From assembly GCA_910574455.1 (NCBI GenBank), contig CAJSYZ010000012.1:2101317-2165316 (forward strand): a stretch of DNA of 64,000 nucleotides. Reading direction: 5' to 3'. A program made the translations under genes and the position numbers. Origin of the DNA: Trichaptum fuscoviolaceum. Taxonomy: Eukaryota > Basidiomycota > Agaricomycetes > Hymenochaetales > Trichaptaceae. The notes beneath the pieces are model-generated. The model was not told where the DNA came from. It searched no databases and saw only the letters and a list, made by a program, of their open reading frames with translations. Each line of letters begins with the position of its first letter. The first letter of the stretch is position 1. Below are positions 1 to 11,665 of the stretch, piece after piece.

Positions 1-3000
1 TTAGATGACGAATGACTGATGAAGACTGTTAACAGTATTTGAAGTCAAGGAGATAGTTGCTTGCCAATGTTTTTTGGGTCGAACGCTTTATCAGCAATTT
101 ATTTTGCATGGTTTCTTTCCAACGTCTCCCATTCAGCCGAGAGTTGTGGTATCAATTCAGCTAATGGACTTCTATTTGAAGTTACATGAGCGATCAGGAG
201 ATGCAGTGACTGGATTTGCTCTTGCCCTTAAAGACTTTTATGAATTAAATGGCATGCGAGCAGTGGACTCGAATGTGAGTTAATTCGTATCCTCTATAAT
301 GTAACTATCTCTGAATAAAGTGTAGGGAGGACTAATAGAAGATCCATATCGCCGAGGGTTTGGGAATGCAGTACAATGGTACTCAATGCTATTGAATAGG
401 CTTCATTCAAAAGTGGATAATGAGGTCAGAAAAGTCCGGAATGAGATTATTGCATTGGAAGATAAAGGTATGATGGGTACTATCTGATGACTATGTGATA
501 TTCTAATGATAAGGAATAGAACGAGGTGGGGTTGAACATGCCGTTTCGGGTTTGAATTATGGTCGATGCTTCGATGCACTGGTTCAGAAATGCCCCAGCA
601 TGCTTTGGTGAAGCTACATTTGGAAGAAAAGAGTATGTACTATTGTTCTAAAAGACACAATGTTAAATTGTTGTTTCAGAGTCGCCGACATTCATGTAGC
701 AATCGATGGAAATTTCCACCATCGACATCAGCGATATTCTGGCGACTGTCCCGAGTTCTATAATGCATCCTATTTTCTTTCGAAGGAGGATGTAGACAAG
801 GTTGGAAAACGTATCGAGATAGCTCGCAAAGCTGGTCGTCAACGCAGGATTTTCACTAGGGTTCCGGAAGATGCGATTGATGCCTGTGAATCATCGTTCG
901 AGGCGGCGGATGAGAAGCAAGCGAAAACAAATGGGAAGCGGTTTGATGACATGGGCTTAATGGCCTTGGTATGTCGTCATGATATTCCAATTTTCTTCGC
1001 GAACATAGACAGTCCAGGCGAGCAGCAAAAATACTCAGTTGCCTTGATCGAAGCTCTATTCAATGGTCTTCCTGCTACAGCTACAGTTCTGGTACTGTAT
1101 GATATAGGGTGTGTATTGGATCGTAGTCTTACATTGGTAAGTAAGATCTTATATATTTTAGAAGTCGAACTAATAAAAATTTAAGTACGACATTCTACCG
1201 GTAGAAACCGTTAGTCGGCTACAATTTGCAACGTCAGCTATGCATTCGTATGGTCATCAATGGAGTTGTCAGCTTGTATACAACCCTAGACTACAATGTG
1301 GTACAGGTTTAACTGACGGAGAAGGGGTGGAACGCTTATGGTCTCGTTTGCGCAAGCTTATTGGTGTGACCAGAACATCTGGGGTACGTCGTTTATTTAA
1401 CATATTATTTATTAAACGTGCGTTGATTTCATGAAATAGCGCAAGAAACGGATTTGGATAATTGACCGACAAGCTGAATTTATAACGCGAGTACTAAGGA
1501 ATGATCTAGGGTCATGGATCCGCCGACGTTTGGCGGCCACTAAAGACAGAGGAGCAGATGCTCAGAAGGGGCTCTCACAGCTACAATATTCCATTGCAGA
1601 ACTTAAGGAGCAATGGAGATTACAAAAAGAGGCTCAACTGTCAGTTCGAGCTCGTAAGTTGGAAGCCATGTAACTTTTGTCTAATAGAAAGCTAATTTTA
1701 TCATTAAGATGTACCTTCAAAACTTAAAGAAGGTCTTAACTCCATAATTTCACTCCGAGAAGATATTGAGACTGTCGTTCAAGCTATTCAGACTACACGG
1801 CAATTGATTGGGAGTGGAACTGCAATGGTTTTGTCCGGTGATTATCTTAATGTCATGGATGCAATGCAGGCAACTCTACTTCAAAACATTGAAGGCCTAT
1901 TCGAATCTCTGAATATTGGTGAAGGATTCCCTGACCTTAGGGGGTTCCCAATGCAATTTGTTCAGACGCTTGTTCTTGCACGGGATTTAAAACGGAATAT
2001 TCAAATGCGAGCTGTCGCTGCCTTCTTTGAGTTCGATAGATTAGATCAAGCTGTAGGAGGAAGGGAAGAAGCTCTTGGTATGTCTCCGTCATATCTTTGA
2101 ATTATGATATTTTAAACGAATTCAAAAGGAACCCGACTTCACCAGCAGGCACGGAAAAATATACAGAAACGGAAGCCAGCACTTTTACGAGCTATTAAAA
2201 AGTTCAATGATTACTGCGAGACCTTACGTTCATTTGAACTTCCTTCTCCAAACTTCCCCATCCCTTCGCCACTCCCGACTGATTTTTCCGAGCTTCGAAA
2301 TGACGAAACATTGATGTTTGATGTCTGGGTGGACTCAAACACGATCAACACCAATAATCAAGCCTGGCTTATTGATCCGAAGGTTCGCGAAGGAATTCGT
2401 TTTATTCACGACATCGATAGAAGTACCGAAGAACATCGCAGGTTGGGTCGAGAAGCTGAAAATCTTCTGCGATTCTATTCTCGCGAACTTCGTGTACTCG
2501 AAATCGCACTACGATCTGCTAAAGGTATGAATTCATTGTTGAATTAAGATCTTGTGTTTCTGATGATATGTAGAACTATCAATGATTGCTATCTTGCGTC
2601 AAAAGTGTGAAGATGTTCGTCTATTACGATTCAGATGGTCAACTTCTCTTACCTCTTCCTTTCGGTGGGACTCGCACCAAAAGGAAGCAGTACGTTTTGC
2701 AAATTCATATACCAACAACCCGACTGCCTATGAATTCCTGTTTGTTCCGTTCCGCGACTACGTAGCTAATGACAACATTGGGGAGGGAACGGAAACTGAA
2801 GACCAAGAAGGATTGGAATCGCAAGATAGTCTGAAAATATCTGCCGAACTTCTTGCAGAAGCGTTTAACGACGAAGATCATCGCGAAAACTCAAGCGATT
2901 CCGATTCCACATCGACTTCAGATGATGAACAGTTATCAACTGAGCTACAGTCAGTTTCGCTGATCGACGAAGAGAAGAACCTCCATGTAAGTTTAATCTT

Positions 3001-3872
3001 TGAATAGTCTTAAATACAGCGAACTGAAATTATAAATCTAGGCATTAAAAATAGATGACTTCGACGACCTCCAGCTTAAATCATATTCAATGAAGATTGT
3101 GCCTCGTGGACCATATCGAAACCGATACAAGACAAAGCAGCAAAATTGGCCAGGTCTTTTATTTGATGTCAACTTGTTCAAAAGCTTAGGTTCTCGAAAG
3201 TCTCTTCTTACTAGTGACTGCATCATAAACTGCAGTTCGCTTCTTCATGAATACTACGATGATCGACCAATCTCAATTTTCTCCACCTTCCTTACCTCTT
3301 CGACAAACGACGAACAACTGTGGCGCATGGCAAAAGGTACTCGTTTTTGGGATACTGATGTTTGGATTTTTCCGGTACATCTTCCAGACGAATGTCACTG
3401 GACACTTGCAACTGCTTATATTGGCTCAAAAACATTACATGTATTTGACAGCCTCTCAAATAAGGGTAATGAGCACAAAATTCGTACAGTGAGTCGTCGC
3501 CTACTTTCATAGTGAAATAATATCTAAATATTACATCTGCAGATTGTCTTTGATATAATGTTTCGACTTCTCCGCATATCAGCTTCAAAAGATGTTTGTA
3601 TCTCACTTGATACCAATCACACTAATTGGAAAGTTCTGAACATTGTTGTATGTGCTATGTACAACATATCTTACGATTTTCCATCTAATTCATATTTACA
3701 GAAAACAAAGCTTCAATCGAATGGTTATGACTGTGGTGTATGGATCTTAGCTCAGATCCTTGCAACACTTCGTGGATTTGATGTTGTCAATGTGAGAGAA
3801 AGAGATATATCGCGATTCAGAGCATTTTTGTTCACGCAATGCAACGCACTTCCGCTTCATAATGTATCTTGA
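1..3872 (+). CDS. KDZ-superfamily transposase fused to a Ulp1-type cysteine protease (5' partial)
   Basis: The 5' end lies outside the window. About ten exons joined by short GT-AG introns read as one protein. Early exons carry the KDZ block around 'GFFPTSP' and 'DPYRRGFGNAVQWYS'. The transposase core follows: 'AIDGNFHHRH' near 700, 'LYDIGCVLDRS' near 1100 and 'TDGEGVERLWSRLRKLI' near 1310-1365, which supply the likely catalytic D, D and E. A long helical region follows, then an acidic linker (2770-2990). The C-terminus (about 3090-3872) is a C48 Ulp1 peptidase, with His in 'ECHWTLA', Asp in 'HVFDSL' and Cys in 'NGYDCGVWI'. KDZ elements are DNA transposons expanded in mushroom genomes, and Ulp1 domains are known in Zisupton-type members. 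No frame break was found in the visible part, so the copy may be intact. The role of the protease in transposition is not known to me. Confidence 0.88.
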
Positions 3873-3892
3873 ATGTATCTAAATAAGCCTTC

Positions 3893-4286
3893 TTATGATC
3901 TAATCAAATTATCTATAATGATCTCTTCGAAATTAAGGTGCTGGAACATTTGATCAAACATGGAAAGCCAGTACTGCACTCTAGCTGCCTCTTTTTCCCT
4001 CTTAATTGCATCATATCGTCTCCATTCCGACAATAACGAATTGTCCCAAAGCATCATAGGTATTTTCAAATTCTGTTCCGTGTGTATCTTGCTCTTTCGT
4101 GCATTCTCAGATCGTCTCTTATATTCGGTTTGACGATAATTCTTGCCCCTGGTTATATATTAGAGATTCTTCTCTTGTACAGAAACTTAAGTTTCTATAC
4201 CTATCTGATTTACGGTACTTAGTTAATGACTTCAGTCTTGCAACTTTCTTATCTTGACTCGTAAGATGTATTGCTTTTCTACCCAT
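3893..4286 (-). CDS. Small basic protein with an 'MGRKAIHLT' start, two exons
   Basis: Two exons, 4286-4201 and 4148-3893, join in phase across a 52-base GT-AG intron to give 113 codons plus stop. The protein starts 'MGRKAIHLTSQDKKVARLKS', continues through 'KYRKSDRGKNYRQTEYKRR' and ends in a helical, tryptophan-containing tail ('SLLSEWRRYD', 'VQYWLSMFDQMF'). From memory, this start resembles a motif seen at the start of small orphan proteins in mushrooms (Gly-Arg, then His-Thr, then a basic run); I cannot name a domain. The basic N-terminus suggests nucleic-acid binding, which is inference. The gene ends 21 bases from the end of the KDZ transposase gene, in convergent orientation, so it may be an accessory gene of the same element. 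Exon joining in phase and the typical intron size are the main support. Confidence 0.6.
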
Positions 4287-5066
4287 TTCAAACTTCAAAG
4301 AGTTATTATCATTGACATTACATACTAAACAGTACATTACTTACTTGACTGTGTTGAACTATGAAGATCGTAAGAGAGTGAAAGTTAGATAGTACGGTGA
4401 AGAATATATGTGGTACATTAACGAAAGGGCAGGTTCATAGACGGTATACACTTATAAGCATTCTGATTGGCTAGAATGTGCTAAACTTAAAATTTAAACG
4501 TAAAGAACTTCGTACAGGTGTTACCGAACATCTGCGATCATGACGATGTTTTGCAGATGTTCTGCGGATATTCTGCAGACGTTCTGCAGGACAACTATAA
4601 ACACTCCAATTGGCTAGAATAAATTTATCTTACAGTTTAAACGCACATACCTTCGTATAGGTGTCCCCGAAAAACTTGATTCATGCAGGTGTTTTGCATA
4701 AGTTCTGCATAAGTTCTGCAGAAGTTCTGAAGAAGTTCTGAAGAAGTTCTGAAGAAGTTCTGAAGAAGTTCTGCAGAAGTTCTGAAGAAGTTCTGAAGAA
4801 GTTCTGCAGATGTTCAGAAGAAGTTCTGCAGATGTTCAGAACTTCAGGAATGGTAATAGTGGAGGATCTTCGTGGCGTTGCCTCGTTCGCGAAGTCGTCA
4901 ATCGTGAAAAAATTCAGTCATTCCTTCTCTCTCGTACGTTGACTGGCTCTTTCAGAGTGAAGTAATCTTGCTTTATATTAAGTTTCAAAATGTAAGTATA
5001 TGTTTTTTATCCTTTGAAATTTTAGACGTAATTAAAAGCACTCTAGTCACAGTTATCGGAAAGAGG
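4287..5066. other. Gene-free divergent intergenic region
   Basis: Apart from the 12-bp array and its degenerate upstream copies, this AT-rich stretch shows no coding signal that I can support. A stretch near 4458 ('CTGATTGGCTAGAATGTGCTAA') recurs in altered form near 4608 ('CAATTGGCTAGAATAAATTT'). This suggests an older duplication or transposon end sequence of about 150 bases. Confidence 0.5.
4690..4845. repeat. 12-bp tandem repeat (AAGTTCTGAAGA-type)
   Basis: About a dozen imperfect copies of a 12-base unit alternate between GAAGTTCTG and GCAGTTCTG-like forms. More degenerate copies of TTCTGCAG lie just upstream (4545-4590). The array sits between the divergent starts of the small minus-strand gene (4286) and the plus-strand orphan gene (5067). 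It could be a subterminal repeat of a DNA transposon or part of a shared promoter; the sequence does not decide. Confidence 0.8.
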
Positions 5067-8041
5067 ATGCCACCTAGGAGGTTTCAAGTCCCGGAACAAC
5101 ACCTTCAAGGTGTTGGCAACAAAGGGCAAGCTTTTATGTCAGTATACATCTCAATGTTATCGTAACAAGAATTACTTATTAAATAGCTTACATTAGATCA
5201 TCTACGCCGGACTACAGCTCTTCATCGCAGTACTGCGAGACCCCTAGTACATCACGAAACGACGGTCGGTCGGACCCTCCTTTATGGAGTCAAACCCTAG
5301 ACGACCCTCAATCAATTTCAGTAACACCACAGAACGAACAGAATTCTGGTATTACTCATTATGATTTATTTCCACCATTTATTTCAAATGAACCTGGGTC
5401 CGAAGACGGAATCAATCCTTCGTTGGGGCACACTCACTACAATGGTCTTATGCCATATGTAGACTATTCGAGCCAAAATCAGCCCGATGTACTTCACGAA
5501 CAAGTCATTCTCACTCCCAGCATACAATATGGAGGGGGAGACGAAAGTGAGAGGACATACATTACTCCGGACCCTAATACACGCGAAATCGTCTATAATC
5601 GTCGCGTATCCGTCGAAGGACCTCTTCCTGGGTCGTCTCCGTTGTCAGGTTCCAGTGATGAAGAAGGAGCTACGAAGGAAGACAGACCAAGTCTAACGTC
5701 ACCTACACCAGCCCCTCGTCAAATCAATGCAGCAAAAGTTGTCCGACAAATGTTTGTTCGCATCCAATCTGTCAAAGATAGCAAGGAAGTCGCCAGCAAG
5801 AATGTCGACGTCAAGAACTTCGAAGAACTTCAAGAAGGGAAAAGACCTAATGAGGATGGAAAAGGAAAGAACAAAGCTGGTCAGTAAAGATAAATCAGAG
5901 ATAATTAGATACTGACTATCTAGTCCACAGAGAACGTGGCATCCGACGAAGATCAGGGTGAAAAAGTTGACACCAATCTTGCTGTTGGTTTCGACGGTCC
6001 TGCGCGAAAGGGTCGTCGGTCGTCGGCAACAAATGCGATCATCAAGGATCTGTCTGAAGAGATCTCTAACCTTATCAGCAGCAGAGCAAAAGAAACTGGC
6101 TTAAACTTTACACAAGTTTTCGACCTTGTCAAGGACGCCATAGTGCCGTCGAGAAGGCGAGGAGACAACTACTTCAACAAGTTCCAATATGCGATAACAT
6201 CAATGAACGGACCGATAGCTCAAGAAGACATACGTGAACAGTATAACGAATTGAAAGCCAATGACGAGGAATGGAAAGAAGCCGTAGACAATATGCATGC
6301 AGCCGAATGCGCTGTTGAAGGGAAGACAACCTTGACGGGCAGAAAGCATGCGTTCGAATCTTCGGCTGTTTATCTACAAAAGACTGTAAGTATCATCTTT
6401 TCAACCTTTAACTACAGCATCCTCACGTCTTATGTATAAGGTCAAGACGTTTGAGACAGCCTACGGATTTCAATCGGTTATTTTGTTTGCTGCTGACAAT
6501 ATACGAGTTGATACTCATGACAGTACAACAAGATTGATTGAGTCAACTGCAACTAAAGGGGTAAATGTCTGGTTTCATATCCGATGTTTCATCACGTACT
6601 AAATCAATATGATCTAGTTCTTTCCGAAGAAGCTACACATACCAGATGAGGATATGTTGCATTATCTACGAGTCCATATTTCGTGAGTTCATCAGTAATA
6701 AACTTGATCGGAAACTCACCAAATAATCTCATAGTCAAGTGATTTCTGACGAAGAAATCAATCAAGTGAACGCCGACAGAAATGAGGATTCAAAAGTCAA
6801 AGACAACGCAGAGTCGTCCACAAGATTCGAAATAGCAGCCCCTCTGTTGGAACCAGTCACGACTTGCTACACAGATAACAACGAACTGATTGTAGACCTG
6901 CCTTCCAACTTTAACATTAACGCCTTATGTGCGAAAGATATGAGGAAATGGGCAACGCACAAAATGGGTTTATTTCTTGGTGAGTTCCACAATAATCACA
7001 TCACATGAATCAGAACTCACAATCATTGTAGTTCAAAATCATATCCCATTTCGCGGGAAAGCCGGAGCAATATACAGTACCTTTCCTTGGATGGACCTCG
7101 TAAAGAATCTCTATGATCTGCAGATCATGATTATTGGCTGGCCATGCAACGTTCGCCTCCTTGGCGATGGAAGTCTAAAAAAACAGAGCTTTTCCGGTCT
7201 TGAAAAGCAAGAACAATATCAATTTGCCATCGCCTTGCACAAGAACCAGCTAGAAGTAATAAAATGGACAAAAGGTTAGTGTTCAATTGCTTGAAAATGA
7301 TCATCAATTAACCTTTTATTAGCAAATCGTAAATCGCCTTTGCCCATTATTATTCGGACCACTCCTACTGCTGATGGGAGCTATTACGAGCTCGATAACA
7401 AGAAGAGCATATGGCACGTTAAAGATGAAAATACCCGTATTTGTGTTGCATCAATACGCCCCAAGAATGAACTCGACGAGCCTTCCGATTCAAATTCCAG
7501 CGATACAGATGTTTCGAAAGCGAAGATCACTGGCAATAAAGAGGTAACATATTAGCATTCTATCCTTCATACCACATCTAAACTCGATATCAAATACAGG
7601 ATACTCCTGCTTCTTCTAAAGGAAATTTTCGTGTAAGTATCGACCTTCTTTTCTAAGACGTAGCATATCTTACTCACCACATTATAGGTCAAGAGAGCTG
7701 ATGATAACGAGGCTTACCCGAATCCACGCAAGCGAAATCGAGAGAGTTATATTCCCGTGAGCTCTGATGATAATCTTGAGAAATCGCCTTCTGTACCAGA
7801 TGATCGCGAAAAGCTGGAAAAAAAGAAGGATCAGCCGAAAACCGTTCAAGCCAAACCAATGCCAGCGACTCATAATGAACAGGACCTCAATAATCCTTCT
7901 ACATCTAAGCTTCCCCAAAGTAAGCCAGCCTCCTCTTTCAGATACTGTACCTACTTACCTAGCTATCTTCTACCATCTCTTCAACCAACAGTTAAAACAC
8001 GTCAACATACTTCTAAAGCCGGAAAGAAGGTAAAAAGATAA
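5067..8041 (+). CDS. Orphan multi-exon protein, low-complexity N-terminus and basic C-terminus
   Basis: I do not recognise this family. An exon starting at ATG 5067 joins in phase to 5197 (acceptor 'cattag'). The open frame then runs through roughly ten exons to about 8041. The N-terminal half is Ser/Pro/Asp-rich and probably disordered. A helical block follows (5936-6390: 'NAIIKDLSEEISNLI', 'KAKETGLNF'-like). The middle exons (6740-7275) encode a more globular part with 'MRKWATHKMGLFL', 'FRGKAGAIYSTFPWMDLV' and 'MIIGWPCNVRL'. The tail is acidic then basic, with a nuclear-localisation-like 'PRKRNRES' near 7725. Nuclear location is inference. The position next to the KDZ gene and shared AT-rich flanks suggest a possible transposon passenger. 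Exact splice sites after about 7550 are uncertain. Confidence 0.6.
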
Positions 8042-9946
8042 AGAAGCTCTTTATATTCTTCTTCAGTGACAGACACTTCGCTTTTCGTTTCTTTTCTTCA
8101 AATAAAAAGTCGTAAAACATACCTTCTTGTTCCACTTGTCTTGAACATTATGCCTTCTTGCGCACTTTTCATGTGCATCTTCCATCCTCGATGTATTATT
8201 ACTTTAGCTTTAACGTAGTCTCCGAATACTATATTGCGAGTTTTCTTGAAATCTTGTGCATAGTATCTTCTCAATTTATGCAGATGTTCCTTAAGGATAT
8301 ATAGCGAGATCATCAGTAGGCCAATTGACCAAAGAGCAAATCAGAATATGGAGATGAAGCAAGATCAAGATCATCAAAGAGTGATACGACATAGACTTAA
8401 CATTCCATATCGGGTACTACTATTACTAATCACTTCAATACCACTTTGATAACATTCTAAGACAGACGATTCTTTCTTCTTATATCTACCTTCACTGAAC
8501 TTTCAGATTCAGTACAATCCATGCTTTCATTCTCAACAAAGCCGTTAACTCAACATATCTCTGCCTAATTATCTATCAGAGATCTCAATTACCACGAACA
8601 TCTTACAGATAAGAACCAACTAATATTTCGCAGTAAATCATAACATCTCCTCACACACTTTACATCAGATGCACTTTAAAGCAGAGTAGCATTTACTCTC
8701 CTATTACAAGCGATTATAATGCATCACTTTATTTCAAATATCAGCTGCATCTCGAAGTTATCACGAATATCGTGCACTCTCGGAAACTCCCGAAACAAAT
8801 GATCGACCGTCCATATTAGGTATGTCAGTTGTTTACATACCAAGCATCTGAATGCTCATTGCTCATCCCCATCTTCTTCATAGCGTTATAAACCTAATAA
8901 AGCCAGATGATGTAGCTCAATATGTTTTATGGCTGCTTATGGCCATAACATATAATGATAACCATCTATCACCCTAAAGAGGCTGCTGTTGGCGAATCTC
9001 CTATTACATGAAGTAAGCCATCATATATTCCGATAAAGCGTTATTTTCTAACAATCGTATCCCCTTCATCGTGGCTGTAAAGACAATGTATAGGTCTACT
9101 TGAGTATTTAACAGATAAGCGTAAGACTACTTACGCTTACTATCTGATAACATAATTGAGGTATTTACTCTCTCGTTATTCTTGGTTACAATTCTACTCA
9201 CTACCCAATTACTTTCCTCTTCTGTTCCACCCCCTCTACCTGTATCATTACGCTATCCTTGAATTCCGCATAACACTTTAGCTAGCTACCCCGTAAGCAT
9301 AATTGCCGTACAATATCCCGGTACGCATCATTCTCGCTTTCTCTATTAGTATTCGTCATACTGATAATTGTTCTACTCTGCTGTATATCTTGCATAACCT
9401 TCATCGCCTCTTAACTATACGTCTTCAATTACAAAACATCTCATTCATCATAACCTAATACTATTGATTACTACTCAACATTCAAACTCATCCGCGACTA
9501 CATCGTCTCCTACGGAACGTCTTCATATTCGAATACTATTCCATTCCATTCATTGGTATGTTTCTCATCAATATCTATACGCCCTCCAAAATCTAATACA
9601 TCTCCGTAATCCTCTCTTGCTGCGCTGCTGTGCTATACCACCGTCAATAAACTACGCTTCTCCGAATATCCTCAACCGTCGTCCTCCCCAATAAACCCGA
9701 TATCCTATCATATTTTGATTGCACCACTCATCCTCGCTATACGATTTCCAACTATCCTGAACCATCGTCCTCTCGCTCTATTATTTCGCATTCCCGACAA
9801 CCCGAATATCCTACCACTTTGCAATCCGACTACACGTCCGTCCGTTAACACCTTTAAAATGTATGTATTCTAATCTTTAATTCATCTTCATATTTATCTT
9901 CATCCTCGTCTTCGTATTCTAAACAATCTCTACACCCTTCAGATCA
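8042..9946. other. AT-rich gene-poor stretch
   Basis: Long AT-rich DNA rich in short ORFs of no consistent composition. The only candidate is a minus-strand 71-codon ORF at 8313-8098, basic and helical ('HKLRRYYAQDFKKTRNI'), convergent with the preceding gene. It has no recognisable domain, and I do not call it a gene. A possible 5'UTR intron for the next ORF runs from 'gtatgt' (about 9861) to 'ttcag' (9942). Confidence 0.5.
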
Positions 9947-10744
9947 ATGGACAAGCGCTTCCTCTTCCGCGTTGAGCAGTTGTCGTCCGACAGTCTCTAC
10001 GTCCCGGCCCATGGAATTCTCTCCGGACGCTCGAAACGAGCCTATAACATCGGCCAAGACCCGCACACTATTCCGGTAGAAATGCCGGTCCCGGACGCTC
10101 TTTTCGAAGGCCATCGCTTTATTCAGCATATGCGGGGTACGAACATGCCGACCGAGTTTATCTCGACAACTCAAAACCTATACCGGGCGATCTTGATATA
10201 CGCGCTCGCGAAGCAAAACGGCGTCTCCGGAGAAGACGTAACTCTGTCCGTCATCGACCGAGACCTTCTTCCCGGGCCTCCGATCAATCCGAAGGCAATT
10301 TTTGACGCTATTCCGCTTCACCGGCGCGGCAACAACCCCGTTAATCAAGTCTTAACGAGTACATACCTTCATCGACGCGCGCAAGCTATTGTAAACGAGG
10401 AGCGAATCATCCCTATTGTGATTCCGGCCGCAGCTATGGTTTCCCGTTACACGTTCGCAGAAATCGAGGAATTCCTGCCTTCCTGGCTTTATGAAGATTA
10501 CGACGAGCGTAGATTCCACACGGTGACCTTTGATCGGATGGTTAGGACCTGGTATAGTAAAGTCGGCAAAGTCTCAGTTCGCGAGTTATACCAGGATTGG
10601 GCGGATGCTGGATGGGTTAAGAGCTTCGAAAGTGCTTCCGAAGCTCTTATCAACTTTTTAATCCCAAATCCGTCCGGAATTTCCGTTCCAGCTCGTTCGG
10701 ATCTCATTGAGAGCTTCGCTCAACCCCCGAGTGTAGACGAGTAG
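9947..10744 (+). CDS. Putative ADP-ribosyltransferase-like (DUF7587-type) protein
   Basis: Intronless, 265 codons. The pattern along the chain fits a fungal enterotoxin-A-chain-like ART fold. 'FLFRVEQLS' at residues 5-13 gives an N-terminal Arg after a strand. 'TEFISTTQNLYRAILIYALA' near residue 70 matches the S-T-T strand-helix motif. 'ERIIPIVIPAAAM' and 'FAEIEEFLP' near residues 150-175 match the late strand that carries the catalytic Glu in such folds. These are motif readings, not a search. If correct, the family transfers or binds NAD-derived groups; the substrate is unknown. No signal peptide is visible, so a cytosolic role is more likely than secretion. The ORF is clearly more GC-rich than the AT-rich DNA on both sides and lies between transposon-like regions, which would suit acquired or orphan coding DNA. 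Alternative: an unrelated orphan protein. Confidence 0.55.
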   Translation: MDKRFLFRVEQLSSDSLYVPAHGILSGRSKRAYNIGQDPHTIPVEMPVPDALFEGHRFIQHMRGTNMPTEFISTTQNLYRAILIYALAKQNGVSGEDVTLSVIDRDLLPGPPINPKAIFDAIPLHRRGNNPVNQVLTSTYLHRRAQAIVNEERIIPIVIPAAAMVSRYTFAEIEEFLPSWLYEDYDERRFHTVTFDRMVRTWYSKVGKVSVRELYQDWADAGWVKSFESASEALINFLIPNPSGISVPARSDLIESFAQPPSVDE

Positions 10745-11354
10745 TCTCTCCCTTCTATTTTGTTTCATTCCACCCCCTCCCCCCCCCATAAAAAAGTGCT
10801 TCGTTCGACATTTATGTTTAGTTCTCTGAAATCTTTCAAAAAAACCCCAAAAAAACTCCGATTGTGTCTGTACTTGCCAAGAGTCATTTTACTGTTCGTT
10901 AAATGCTTTAAAAAAATCCGATCACGTCTGTACTTACTTCGAATCATTCATGTGAATAATTTCAATTACAATTTAGACCCATTTATATTTGATGAATATA
11001 ACACATATACCGGTACCTCTATCAGCTCATATACACCTGGTAATGATTATCTATGATATAGTCTATGCTTAAAAACAAATCCGATAATTTATTTTGCTAA
11101 TGATGATTTATTAGCTATTTATTCGCAACGTTTTATCTTATTCTAACTTCTTCTATTCTTTCATTCACTGGAAACATCACTACCTACGTTTTCTATATAA
11201 GATACGTCCGGATAGCAATGCCATCATCAACATACACCTACTGTGAATTATTCTGATTTATTGTGCAATTTTACGAATTAATATAATATATTTACAGACC
11301 AGATATCGAACACGAACATCTGGAAGGCGGGTTATTTCCAAATCTGGTCAATGC
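10745..11354. other. AT-rich intergenic DNA
   Basis: Contains a C-run (about 10779-10788) and two related imperfect copies, about 72 bases apart, of a short 'ATCCGATC-GTCTGTACTT' string (10857-10875 and 10916-10935). No gene is supported. Confidence 0.5.
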
Positions 11355-11665
11355 CGAATATCGTGATCGACGCGCGCGTCGGCGACGATGTTCGGCGACT
11401 TCCATGCCAAAGTCCCACGACTTCGGTAGGTCGCACGATATTCTTCAGGGTAACAGGGGGACGAACATCGGCAGATCGACGAAGTTCGGTGACCTCCACG
11501 CCGAAGTCTCACGACTTCAGTGGGTCCCACGATGTTCTTCCGGGTAACAACGAAACGAACATCGGCAGATCGACGAAGTTCGGTGACCTCCAGGCCGAAG
11601 TCGCACGACTTCAGTGCGTCCCACGATCTTCTTCAGGATTACAGGGGAACGAACATCGTGAGCTT
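11355..11665. repeat. 94-bp tandem repeat, about 3.3 copies
   Basis: The string ACGAACATCGGCAGATCGAC starts at 11461 and again at 11555, a period of 94 bases. A more diverged copy precedes it (from about 11365), and a partial one follows. Each unit also holds a CACGACTT(C)AGT(G)GGTC core and a 'TTCTTC(A/C)GGGTAACA' string. All three forward and reverse reading frames stay partly open through the array because the unit is GC-rich, which produces false ORFs. Confidence 0.85.

Noticed and set aside
8098..8313. Minus-strand 71-codon basic ORF convergent with the orphan gene
   Set aside because: Plausible composition but no second exon, no motif and no length support; left uncalled.
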